Of a stretch of DNA of 64,000 nucleotides, positions 34,469 through 45,228 are shown piece by piece (positions within the stretch are counted from its first letter, which is position 1; every line of letters starts with the position of its first letter). Origin of the DNA: Cymodocea nodosa (lineage: Eukaryota; Streptophyta; Magnoliopsida; Alismatales; Cymodoceaceae); contig JAZBRI010000008.1 in assembly GCA_036874045.1 (NCBI GenBank), positions 7,269,001-7,333,000 of the forward strand, given 5' to 3'. Position numbers and translations under genes: made by a program. The notes under the pieces were generated by a model. The model was not told the origin of the DNA. It was given only the letters and a program-made list of their open reading frames with translations, and did not search any database.

Positions 34469-35715
34469 TGTCGATTAATCTTCGTTGTTCATTGTAGAAC
34501 TTAGTGGAAGTAAAGATTGTGAAACTAGGGTTTTACCAAGGTAGAAACACGAAAGGTTGTCAGTAAAACATTTATAACTCTTCGAGTTTATAAACGGATA
34601 AATGGATTCAATCATTGAAATCATGAATATAAGATCTGTTACTAATAAATAACTCGAATGCTTAGAATAACTATATGAGTTTTACAATCGACAAAAGTAG
34701 AAGACTTAATGTAACTATTCGTGTAAAGAAAATAACTATTGGCTAAGTAAAAATGAGAAAACTTGAAGACTTATGATAACTATTTGAGTTTTATGAGTAG
34801 TAAAGCACATAACTATATGACAAACTAGAATAGTTATTATCAGATATTAAGTCTTTTAGAAAAATATAATAATATTAAGTTAATTGTTTGAGTTTCTCGG
34901 ATGGATATGCGTAAAAGTCGAAGACTTAAGCATAACTGTTCGAGTTTCAACATGAGACAGAATAAAGCAATTAAATTCAACACGTGCATAATTCTAACTT
35001 AAGAAGTTTAGATATTTCAGATACTTACAAACCTAACTATCCGATGCTCAAATGCATTTCGGATAGTTACCAAATAACTTACTGAACATTCACTTAAGTT
35101 ATGCATTAAGGTTTCAACACATGTACACCAAGAAATAATAAAATATTCTTTAATCGTTTAAAACATAACTGTCTGATACATGCAATATAACTTTCTGAAA
35201 CAATAGACAATTCGGATACTTACGAATTAAAAAACTTGTAATTCACCAACAATTCAGAAATGTACTTAAATAATGTTAATTTCTTGAGATTATGCAGATT
35301 CTTTCATTAAAGCATATAATAATTCATAATGGTTGAATTCTTATATGATAAATTGCTCCCCCTACATAAATGTAGTCTAGAGAATCTATGGCGTACTTAA
35401 ACTGAGTTGCCAAGCCCCAATAGATTTGTCATTAAAGTCTAAGATTAGTTGACTTATGTTGGTTGCTAAGCCTTAAATAGATTTGTCATTTAAGTTCAAA
35501 ATCTAGCATACTTAAATTGGGTTGCGAAGCCCTAAATAGATTTATGTCTCTCTCTCTCTTTATATATATATATATATTTAATTTAAATATAGAAATAAGT
35601 AATAGATTTAACAATTTAAACTTTCTGGCTTTTATTTTATTCAGTTTACAAAAGAAAATTCAAAAAGATATACCAAATTAAGCATCTTCAAAAGATGTAC
35701 TTAAGATTAGTTGAC
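34469..35715 (-). other. Copia E pol-ORF3 interval with gypsy-type LTR segment
   Basis: Non-coding. The minus-strand sense of 35010-35360 matches gypsy-type LTR 2 18440-18780 (for example ATGCTTTAATGAAAGAATCT and GAGCATCGGATAGTTAGGTT). A polypurine-like TGTAGGGGGAGC (plus 35357-35368) stands just upstream of that match, as in the gypsy-type element. 34600-34960 holds TAACTATTCGAGTTT-like motifs. AAAACCCTAGTTTC (telo-box) lies 60-75 bp before ORF3. Confidence 0.65.
35395..35543 (-). repeat. 57-58-bp tandem repeat, about 2.6 copies
   Basis: Units start at 35395, 35452 and 35510 (plus strand ACTTAAACTGAGTTGCCAAG, ACTTATGTTGGTTGCTAAG, ACTTAAATTGGGTTGCGAAG); the third is partial. (CT)n(TA)n follows at 35547-35578. 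Confidence 0.85.
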
Positions 35716-36817
35716 TTAAGCATCTTCAATTTTCTTAGGTTCTAGTAAAGAAACAAATGAATAAGCACCACAAATGTTGACTACTGATGACCTAGTCCTA
35801 ACTCCTTGATTAGGATCGCCTATTATCTAATCAATAGGATGAGATGAAGCATAATGCCAATTTCTATGTTGTTCCACATTTTCTATAGGTATGACATTAG
35901 TTTCTTCTAAATCTTCATCATTTAAGTTTATATTTCTTATTCCATTAGATAATCTCTCAATTTCTCTGTCCACATCATTTGGTACCATTTCTAGGAGAAT
36001 TTCTGAATCAAAGTTTTCAACATGTCTAAAATCCAAATGAGAATTTTCATGAAATTTCACATGCAAGGCTTCCTCAATGGTTTTTGTTGATTTGTTATAA
36101 ACTCTATATGCCTTACTTCTAATGGAATAACCAACAACAATACCCTCATCTGATTTGGCTCTAAATTTGTCTCTACGTTCCTTAGTATTTAAAATAAAAC
36201 ACTTGCAGCCAAAGGGTTTTAAATAACTTATCTTTGGAACCCTGTTATACCATATCTCATAAGGAGTTTTATCCAAAATTGGTCTTAGATGTACTCTATT
36301 TATAACATAACATGCTGTATGAACTGCTTCTACCTAGAGAGATAGGGGTAACTTATTTTCATTTAACATGGTTCTAAACATTTCCTGAAGTAATATGTTT
36401 TTATGTTCTACTATCTCATTTTGTGAAGGAGCTATTAGAAATGAGTACCTATGATCTATGCCTAATTCTTCACAAAAGTTGTCCATTTGACCATTATCAA
36501 ATTTTGTACCATGATGACTCTTAAGTTTTTGAATTTTAACATTTTGCTCATTTTGAACTTTACTACAGAATATCTTAAATATTTCAAAAACTTCAATTTT
36601 ATTAGCTAGAAAATAAACCCAAGTAAACCTAGAATAGTCATCAACTAGTACAAAAGCATAATGTTTACCTCCTAGACTGGTTGTCCTAGTAGTTCCAAAT
36701 AAATCCATATGCACTAGTTCTAATATTCTTTTGCTTGTTATTTCATTTAAACTTTTAAAGGATGTTTTATGTAATTTACCTAGTTGACATGCATCACACA
36801 AACTATTTCGAGTACTT
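35716..36817 (-). pseudogene. Integrase C-terminal part, copia E
   Basis: Reads CDACQLGKLHKTSF (second half of the HHCC zinc region), HMDLFGTTRTTSLGG, LVDDYSRFTWVYFLA, then KSHHGTKFDN, where the second catalytic Asp is His, and IVEHKN keeping the Glu. The C-terminal GKGF-like part (TPYEIWYNRVPKISYLKPFG) lies in 35827-36276. One stop separates the two halves. It ends ASSHPI..IIGD and KKIEDA; no RT follows. The first catalytic Asp is present; the His substitution alone would abolish integration. Confidence 0.8.
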
Positions 36818-38050
36818 TGTTAGGTATTTAACTTTGATGATATATGCTTTATTATCGTATTTAAATAAGTCTACATAATATTCTCTAAGTATATTTCTCT
36901 AAGTACAATAGTTAACAAATTATCGGAAAGTTTCATTTTTATGTCGAATAAATTAAAGATTTCCGAAGAGTTAGATTTGCAATAGTTAAACTTTCAGATA
37001 GTTAAACTTTCGAATAGTTAACATTTCATTTTTGTCAAATACTTTATGTTAAAAACTCGTATAGTTAAGGTTATCTACACGTGTGTTTTTAATGTTTTAA
37101 GTTGTCACATGTTTTCCATGTGCGTTCGGTAATGAAAAATCAAATAGTTAGATAACTATTCGAGTTTTTATACGCATGGATAGATAACTGTTCGAGTTTT
37201 ATAAAAAGACTAACGAATAGATAAGTTTCTTTGTTTAGTCATGTGTTTTGCAGGTGCAAAAACTCGAAGAGTTAAAGGATACGTGTTCGAGTTTTTACAG
37301 GACTTAAAGGATAAATGTTCGACTAAATCGAAGACTTAGAAGATATTCTACAAGACTCCAGGAAGATAAAATTTCGATGAATCTACGAAGTGGAGATCGT
37401 GGAAATTCAAAATGTTAGTGGAGAAAGTGGAAATTAAAATAGAAAGTAATTTAGATTAAAGAGAAAATTAGTACGTGGATTATGGATTGTGGATCAAGTA
37501 GATGAATATGCTGAAGGTGAAAGACAACAAAGTTCGACTACTAATAGAGAGTACGAGCGACATTACAACAGAGGATCCCAATCTCAAAAACCAATACTGA
37601 ATATTCAATCTGGATCCCTAACTGAAAAGTTAAGTTTGAATATTCATATTCTGAAAAATTCTCCAACATCAGAAGAAGTTCGAAATTCCAAACAATTTCA
37701 GAAAAGGAGCTGCAAACGTAGGAAGTCTGAAAATTCGACAACTGAAGAAGGAGAGATACAAAAGCTAAGCAAAGAGAAAGAAAGAAGCTATGTGCATAAA
37801 GATCAGGTTATATACAATTCAAAATTAGTTTTGAATAAGAGCTTTGTTTTCCTATTTGAATTGTATATCGAACATTACTGTATCAAAACCGTCAAGAATG
37901 GAATTGAGCTGAAAAGATATTGTAAATTCTGTCTTGAAATAAAAGAATAGAATTTCATTTACGAGTGTTTTGTGCTCTTGTTTTATCCGCTAGTATTTAA
38001 TTACTAAAGACACAATTCACCCTCCCTCTTGTGATACAGACGATCCTACA
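36818..38050 (+). repeat. 5' LTR of copia D
   Basis: TGTTAGGTATTTAACTTTGA...CAGACGATCCTACA; 1233 bp. The end carries TTCACCCTCCCTCTTGTG, the reverse of the G-rich terminus seen in the minus-strand siblings. Confidence 0.88.
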
Positions 38051-38065
38051 ACTGGTATCAGAGCT
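38051..38065 (+). promoter_or_regulatory. Primer-binding site, tRNA-Met type (copia D)
   Basis: ACTGGTATCAGAGCT directly after the LTR, one base from the LTR end; TGGTATCAGAGC is the standard plant copia primer site. Confidence 0.85.
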
Positions 38066-38150
38066 TTCATTATTATCATAATTAAAAGCCTTCATTTCTC
38101 TATTTAGGAATCGGCTTTTCCTGTTATTTACTTCGGATCATCTGTTTAAA

Positions 38151-40163
38151 ATGGATAATTCTGAAATCTTAGTTATGACTAAAGGACAGACCACTAATCG
38201 TCCTCCTATATTCGAAGGTAGCAATTATGGCTATTGGAAATATAGGATGAAAGTATTCTTTTAGTCAATTGATTTCAAACTATGGCATATAATTAGCAAT
38301 CCTATAGTGTTAGTTATGACTCCCTATGATACTTGGACTTTTGATGAAAAGGAGTGAATGACACTGAATGCTAAAGGTTTAAACATCTTGTTATGTGCTT
38401 TATCTCATGATCAATTTAATAAAGTTTCTGTATATCAAACTGCATATGAGATATGACATGCCTTAGAAGTTGCCAGCGAAGGTACTAATCAGGTCAAGGA
38501 ATCTAAGATCAATATGTTAGTACATAAATATGAGCTTTTTAAAATGCATGAAAATGAATGTATCTCTGACATGTTTTCCCATTTTCTTGAGATTGTAAAT
38601 TCATTAAAATCTTTAGGCAAGAAATTCGAGGAAAAAGACTTAGTAAGAAAGATCCTTAGATCTTTAACTAAAATTTGGGCTCAAAAGACCACATCTATTG
38701 AAGAGTCCAAAGACTTAAATACATATACTCTTGATGATCTCATAGGAAATCTAACAGCCTATGAAGTACAACATTTAGATCCAAAGGGGAAAAATCCTAG
38801 AAGGGATCTGGCTTTTGAGGCTGATAAAGTCTTAGAAGTCACTAGTGATTCTAACGATGATTTACTGTTGTTGACCAGAAAATTTAAAAATCTATTGAAG
38901 AAATGTAGGAACTTTAGATCAGCAAAGACATCTGGAGATATGGAGAAGAAGTCATTCATGAAAGACAAAATTATATGCTACAAGTGCAATAGGCTGGGTC
39001 ACTTTCAAACTGATTGTCCTCTCAACAAAGATAAGAAGAATTCAAGGAGGAACTTCAGGAATAAGAAATTCAGAAAGAGAAGGGTGCTTAAAGTGACATG
39101 GGATGACTCTTCAGCTTCACAAAGTGAAGAAACAAAGGATTCAACATTAGACAACGAATCCTCATCAACATTAGATTCAAAAGAAAATTTGGCAAATGTA
39201 TGCTTTATGGCAAAATCCAGTGAGGTATCCTCTGATCAAAATGCAAATTTTGATAGTTTTGATGGATTACTTGTTGAATACAATAGACTGGCCAAAAAAT
39301 ATAAGAAAGTCAAAATAGAAAGAAATGACACTAGGAAAATGCTAGATGAATCTGAAAATAAGATTGATTTTCTGAACTCTACGTTCAATAAATTTAAAGA
39401 AGAAAATCAAAGGCATGCTCAGGAAATTTTAAAGTTCACTACTATAGAAAGAAAATTGCATGTTGATTGTGAAAATTTAATTGTTAATAAGAAGAAAATG
39501 ATCTGTGAAATTGAAAAACTAGAACTGACTATTACTGATTTAAATTCAAAAATTGATGTGTTAAAGATTAAAGTCTGCGATCAAAAGGCTATATTAAGTA
39601 AATGGAATAATAGTCAAACTATAACAAATGAACTTAGTAGCAAAATATCAAATGTAGAAAAACATGGTATTGGTTTACATGATGCATCTTCTGAAAATTA
39701 TATATTGCATGATGGTACTACTAAAAATAATGTCTTTATTTCCAGTACTAAGAATAGTAAGAGAAAAACTATTCCATGTGTGATTAAAAAGGGAGAAAAA
39801 TATGTGCATGTTGATAAAATGCAGCATATAAATGATAGCACACGATGCAAGAATTTCAAAAGAAATCTTCAGAAGAATCAAGCTAAGACATTTGAGAATT
39901 TTAATATTCTTGATCAATTTTCTTCATATTTAAAGAATATCGGATATTGGAAATCAAGTAATGTTAGAAATGAAAATTTCAACTCTTGTTTACATAGAGA
40001 CAAATGTTTTGATAATTATAACACTAAGAGAAAGGAACGCAAGAATAATTATCAGAAAATAGATAAGTTGAAGTCTAAAAATATGGATTATTTTGATATG
40101 ACTCTCTCTAAAATTCTTGGACCCACTCAAAAATGGGTTCCAAGAGATAAAATCTCTTTTTGA
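38151..40163 (+). pseudogene. Gag, copia D
   Basis: It starts at ATG 38151 (MDNSEILVMT); after three early stops (about 38262, 38355, 38454) the frame is open from 38514 to TGA 40161-40163 (549 residues). UBN2-type core, an intact zinc knuckle (CYKCNRLGHFQTDC, about 38977-39020), a basic stretch RRNFRNKKFRKRR, a Ser/Asp-rich stretch, then a coiled coil (about 39280-39640) and an Asn/Lys-rich tail ending QKWVPRDKISF. The stop lies in a strong pyrimidine run that leads into TTTTTTGTAG|G, where protease begins in another frame. Family Gag packages RNA in particles; here the 5' stops make the copy inactive. Confidence 0.85.
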
Positions 40164-40734
40164 CTTTTTTGTAGGTACACAAATCAAAATGGATAATGAA
40201 CAGTGGAGCATCCAGCCACATGACTAGAGATATACGATTACTTACAAAAATAACAAAGACCAAGAATGGACAAGTTACCTTTGGAAATAAAAGCAAAACA
40301 AATATCCTTAGGTCTGGCAAGGTTTAGGTAACTGAGAAATGCTTTATAAATGTTGTCTTATTAGTGGAAAACTTAGGTTTTAATTTATTGAGTGTTCCTG
40401 TTTTAATGAAGATTTACAGAGTAATTTTTGAAAAAGATTCCTGTAAAATTATGGACAAGTCTACAAACAAAATTTTATTCACTACATACAAGAAAGGATC
40501 TGTTTGTATTCTAAATTTGCCTTCTGATATTATTAAAGACAATGCTTGCTTAAATTGCAAAATCGGATGAAGTCATTTTATGGCATAGAAGGCTCGAAAG
40601 AGTTTATGTGTGATGCATGTCAACTAGGTAAATTACATAAAACATCCTTTAAAAGCTTAAATGAAATAACAAGTAAAATAGTATTAGAACAAGTGCATAT
40701 GGATTTATTTGGACCTACTAGAACTGTAGGATCG
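40164..40734 (+). pseudogene. Protease and integrase start, copia D
   Basis: Protease NSGASSHMTRDI: the catalytic Asp is Asn. VENLGFNLLSVPVLMK follows (40364-40570). The integrase zinc region is shortened by a deletion joining the WHRR part to CDACQLGKLHKTSF, so the middle of the HHCC module is missing. The frame stops at HMDLFGPTRT where the LTR of B begins. Dead copy. Confidence 0.75.
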
Positions 40735-42480
40735 TATGGCTACACAAGAGGGGGGTGAATTGTGTATTTTTAATATTTTCTGAAATATAATTGAAACTTT
40801 AAAACTCAAAAACAAGTCGAGACAGTGTTTTCATAAAATCATTTTTATTCAAGGTTTCAATTACAATATACAATTCAATTCTCCTTAGAAATTGTAGATG
40901 CAATTATATTTCGATACCATGTTTCATCTATACAATTTCATAACTACAAACAGAGAAAACTAATTTGCGGAATTTAAAACATTTCTCCTTGTTTGAGATC
41001 TTTCTTCTTCTTTTTCTTCTTCCTTTTTCAGCAATTCTTTAGTGACGAATATCTTGTCTTTTTATGCTTCATTGAATTTTCTTTCTTCTGATACTTCAAA
41101 TCTTCAATGACGAAAATCTTACCTTTTTATGCTTCAATGAATTTTCTTCCACTTGAGAGATTTTGCCCGAAGAGGTGTTTTTAATCCTTGAAAAAAAAAT
41201 TTCTTTTGGTGTGCAAGGATGGTTTGATCCTTGAAAAGATTTTTCTTTTTGTGTGCAAGGATGGTTAGATCAACAAGAACTCTATGTCTTTTATACTGTA
41301 TCTTCATTTCATGCATATCCTCCACGTTTAATCACTACCAGTTTTCCACTTCTCCACGTCTTTTCTTTTTCCTTCATCGAAACACACACGTTCTAACCTA
41401 CGTTTATATTTCGAATTTTCTTTAATCATCAGTCTTGGATCTCTAAAAATTTTTTTGCATAATAAACTTTCTTGTCCAAAAATTTTTCATCAATGTAATA
41501 AGAAGTCATTACTTTAATGTTAACTAAACGAGTAACACAAGTATATATATATAACTTAACGTTTCTAACTTAACGAGTTCACCATGTGCCATTTCACGTG
41601 ACAAGAACTGTAGCTATCTCAACGAACTAAGTCCGTGGTGTTATGCTAACTCAACGAACCAGCTTAACCTTTCTTTCGGAAGGTTAAACGATAACTCACC
41701 GAAAACAGTTTAAGTTTCGGATAGTTATGGATGTAAGTCACCGAAAAACTCTTTATATTATAAAACTAGTGAGACACGTGTCAAGACCTCAAAACATGAC
41801 TTAAGTTACCTTTCAGATAGTTACAATTGTAAGTCTCCGAAAAACTTTAACTCACCGATTCAGTAATAAACAAATGTTTTTATAATAAGAATTTTACCAC
41901 GTGCAAAAATAACAACTTAAGTTTATAACGCTAACCTAATGCGTTGCCTTAGTGTTCAATATAGCAACTCAACGCATTTAGTTATGTTAACTTAACAAGT
42001 TAAACATGTGCACCTCACGTGATACAATACAACATTCGTAACTTATAATTTTACCACGTGTATAACACTAACTTAACGAGTTCGTCTCTTCTTTTACTTA
42101 CTAACTTAACGAGTTATCATGTGACCTATTTTAACCTTTAAGCCTCTAACTTAACGAGTTCTCATGTGACCTCTATACAAACAAAACTCTAACTTAACAA
42201 GTTGTCTAAACTTGCACTGTTCATGATATAGAAGATATAACTTTAAAACATATCATGCTTTTCAATAAAACCACATGTTAACTTAACGTTTAGCTAAATG
42301 AGAAATTAATGCAACGAAACGACTAGTTATTAACTTCAAATCCAATACAGACAAGTATTTATATCAGTAAGCTTTTTCTGAATTAATTGATCATTTTAAT
42401 TTCTTTTCACAAGCAATACTAATTGAGAAAATATGATTATTTTCATTCAGCACACATCATCAAAACAAAAATACTCAACA
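40735..42480 (-). repeat. 3' LTR of copia B
   Basis: TGTAGGATCGTATGGCTACA...AATACTCAACA; 1746 bp. TATA box on the minus strand at 41288-41295. Several CACGTG sites (for example in ATTTCACGTGAC, GACACGTGTC, ACCACGTGCA). The polypurine tract adjoins at 42481. Confidence 0.9.
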
Positions 42481-42978
42481 ATCTCCCCCTTTTTGATGAT
42501 GACAAAACCATATTAAATCAATTATGAAATATGTTTAACTCAACAAAGCTCCTTCGTTGGGTTCACTTTTAATTCAACAAACTTATTTGTTGACTTAAGT
42601 TCACTTAAGCTTATTTCTATTATTTATGTAAATTTTACCTCTCAGAACTAAAACTTCTCAGATGTCAATAATTATATAAGTATCAGTTTTCTAATTATCT
42701 TCTGTCAGATTACAATAACCATTAAATAGCATCTCCTTTTATAATATATATATGCAATTAAGATCATAATCATCTTTTTATAATATTTCTCCCCATTTTT
42801 GTCATTAATCAAAAAGATAATTACAGAGAATATATATATATATATATAAGAGAATTACAACAACGATTTCTGTAAACAAGAATAATAATTGAACACATTT
42901 ACAGAAAAATGTATTGTTCAATGAATCAAACAAGTAATAAAAACATTACATTTTGTATTCAGAAACAAACAAAAACAG
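42481..42978 (-). promoter_or_regulatory. 3' untranslated region and polypurine tracts of copia B
   Basis: The minus-strand AAAAAGGGGGAGAT at 42481-42494 primes the LTR; a second purine run (ATGGGGAGAAATATT) lies at 42784-42798. (TA)n at 42829-42847. No gene. Confidence 0.65.
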
Positions 42979-45228
42979 TTATCGAGCCCTCCTAAGTATA
43001 TCACTTATAGCATTACATATTTTATCTCCTAGATGCCTAATATCATTTCTAATGTCATTAAGCACTGCATCTAAGTTAGGAGGTAGCTGGGTTTGCTGTT
43101 CTGCTTGAACTAAATAACTTTGTTGTTGTTGTATATGGTCTGTATCAGGTTGTTGTTGTTGTTGTCGTTGAGGTTTATGCATGGCCTAGAATTTTTGCAA
43201 ATCTTTAAAATTAAATGCTCTCATGCCTTTAGTTTCAGAGGGCTAGTCGGATAAAGTCAATTTGCTTGCAAGGATTCTACATACAGCATCACCATAAAAT
43301 AACTTTGAACTCATATGCTGTAGTTGAGACATAAATACATCAAACCAATTTATTTGAATTCTATTCAGTAGGCCATAAGTTGCATATAAACAGCTTCTGC
43401 TAACTTCCAAATTGTGTCCAACTCTCTGAAATAAATTTGCATGCAATATATTTGCAATAAATCTTGCCTCTGCATTCAGATTTTCCATTAATCTCATTTC
43501 AGAATATACATTTGGAATTTTTGATAAAGACTGAATGTTCCATTCCAGTTGCCTTATCATGTCAAATCTGTTGGTAACAACAACACCTTCATTCTTTAAT
43601 CCTAAAACTTCAAAAATTAACTCAGGAGACAATATAAACTCTTGTTCATTTATTTGAGTTTTCAAAAAATTTCCATTCTTCACTAGATTGCTATAAAAAG
43701 CTGCAATAAGCTCTGTGTATTGCTTCCATTTCGTTCCTACTAGAAAGAATTTAATGAGGCCTTGAAACTCAAACAGATCTCTTATTTCCATTAAATGTCT
43801 GAATTTTATTGGACGAGCATGTAGAATCTAACATGGTATCAGATTATTGTATTTCTGCAATGCCTTTTCAGATCTAAAATGAATTGCATTACCTTGAATG
43901 TTTAATATTGTACACAAAGAAGGTGATACCTAAAGTCGTGATTCAGAGTTTAATTCATCTTCAGGAACCTCTTCTTCAAAATGAATGTTATGTTGTTCCT
44001 CTTCCAAAATATTATCTTGAAGCTGCTCAGGTAAGCTTGATTCTTCAGCTTCAACAGAGTTAGGAACATTGTCAATATGCTCAACATTCATCGGTTTAGT
44101 CTCTATAGAATGTTCAGAGTTCAATTTTTCCACAAATTCTACAGCTGGTGTATCTGTCTGTAATTGTTCATTTTGTTCAACAAATAATTCCATTGATTCA
44201 TGCTGTGAATTCTCAAACTCTGCTTCTATAGATTCTGCAGAAGGCTGGTTAACTTTTAGCTCTTCTGGAGTCTTAACATTTTCAATATCTGCTACTCCAG
44301 ACAATTCAGCCTTTGAACTAGTTACGACTTCAACATTGTCAATTATATCTGCAATAACTTGTTCAATGTCAAGTGCCTGATGCTCTGATTTGTCAATTTC
44401 TGCATCATCAGGATTTGTACTAATAGAAAAACTTGAGCTCATATTTGACTTGGATTTCTTCTCAAGTTTTCTAGCAAGGGAAAATAAAGGCTCATTATCT
44501 TGATCAGTTTCAGTGTGTTCGGAACTGATGAGTTTATCAGATGCATAATAAGGTACAATGTCCTTTGGAAATAAATTTTCATCTGATTTTCCTTTTTCAA
44601 TAGACTTTGTTTTCTTAGACATAATTTTTCTAACTTTCCTTCTTCTATAACATTTCTATTTCTCCTTTTCAAGTATTGCTGTTTTCTTTTCAAATTGCTC
44701 CATAAAAGTTTTCTTCTTTAATTCTTTTAAGGCACTTTCTATTGCAATGGCCTTTCGAAGACTCTCAACTTTTGTTTTGTCTACAACAATATCTGATTCT
44801 ACTTGTTTTGAAAATAAAGGAGTAGGGATAGCTGATTCATGCTCTTCCTCAAATGCATGTAGTCTTATACCGTTTATAGGAGTTTGAGGAGTTCTATTTG
44901 ATGAACCTACACCTTTTTCCAAATATTTTGCATACTGTTCCAAAAATGCAATCTCAGCACATTTCATTCTGTATTCTCTATCAAATTTACTATGAATACC
45001 CATGTATGTAATACTAGCATCAGTATTTTGGAGATCTTGTCTAACTTCATTTAGTATACCTTCAGGAAAGAAATATTTACTATAAATTTCTGATAACCTT
45101 TTGTCCACTCGAAATATTTTCTTGAACCAAGTACGTGGAACTTCATCATTCTCTATTTTTTTTCCTTTTGCATCTCTTTTGCTTTTGCCTTTTCCTCTGC
45201 CACGACCTTCGTAGAACTTGGAGACCAT
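42979..45228 (-). pseudogene. ORF3 of copia B
   Basis: 750 codons from ATG 45228 (MVSKFYEGRGRGKGKSKRD) to TAA at 42979, all in one frame over 2.25 kb, broken only by stops near 44653, 43927, 43822, 43240 and 43189. Order: basic N-terminus; helical region about 35-110 (VDKRLSEIYSKYFFPEGILN, CAEIAFLEQYAKYLEKG); Glu/Ser-rich linker; globular part about 470-660 (EIRDLFEFQGLIKFFLVG, ILSPELIFEVLGLKNEG, LNAEARFIANILHANLFQRV, LNRIQINWFDVFMSQL); Gln-rich stretch; last helix DIRHLGDKICNAISDILRR. No signal peptide or membrane segment. The globular part resembles Transposase_32, a family known next to plant retrotransposons. Its role is unknown. Confidence 0.75.

Larger units (their letters stand above)
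30321..36817 (-). mobile_element. Copia element E (family I), 3' part
   Basis: Minus strand. Present: 3' LTR (30321-31575), polypurine tract (31576-31590), ORF3, a non-coding stretch resembling the gypsy-type LTR, and the C-terminal part of integrase. RT and RNase H are absent: integrase text ends at 35716 and non-coding sequence starts at once. The rest (protease, gag, 5' LTR) is displaced beyond base 64000 by the insertion of D at 36818. Confidence 0.85.
36818..40734 (+). mobile_element. Copia element D (family I), 5' part
   Basis: Plus strand. 5' LTR, primer site, gag, protease and a shortened integrase start, then interruption by B inside GPTRT at 40735. Inserted in copia E integrase; the five bases before it are TACTT (36813-36817), whose partner should lie beyond base 64000. 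The remaining pol and 3' LTR must also lie there. Confidence 0.85.

Noticed and set aside
35547..35578. (CT)n(TA)n run as a regulatory site
   Set aside because: Ordinary microsatellite; no conservation to compare with.
44069..44380. Plus-strand 103-codon Ser/Cys/Asn-rich frame
   Set aside because: Antisense of the ORF3 acidic linker; the similar plus-strand frame in C (54843-55034) follows only from shared DNA.
42979..45228. ORF3 as a retroviral-type envelope
   Set aside because: No signal peptide, membrane segment or cleavage-like region could be seen in any of the four copies; position alone is not enough.
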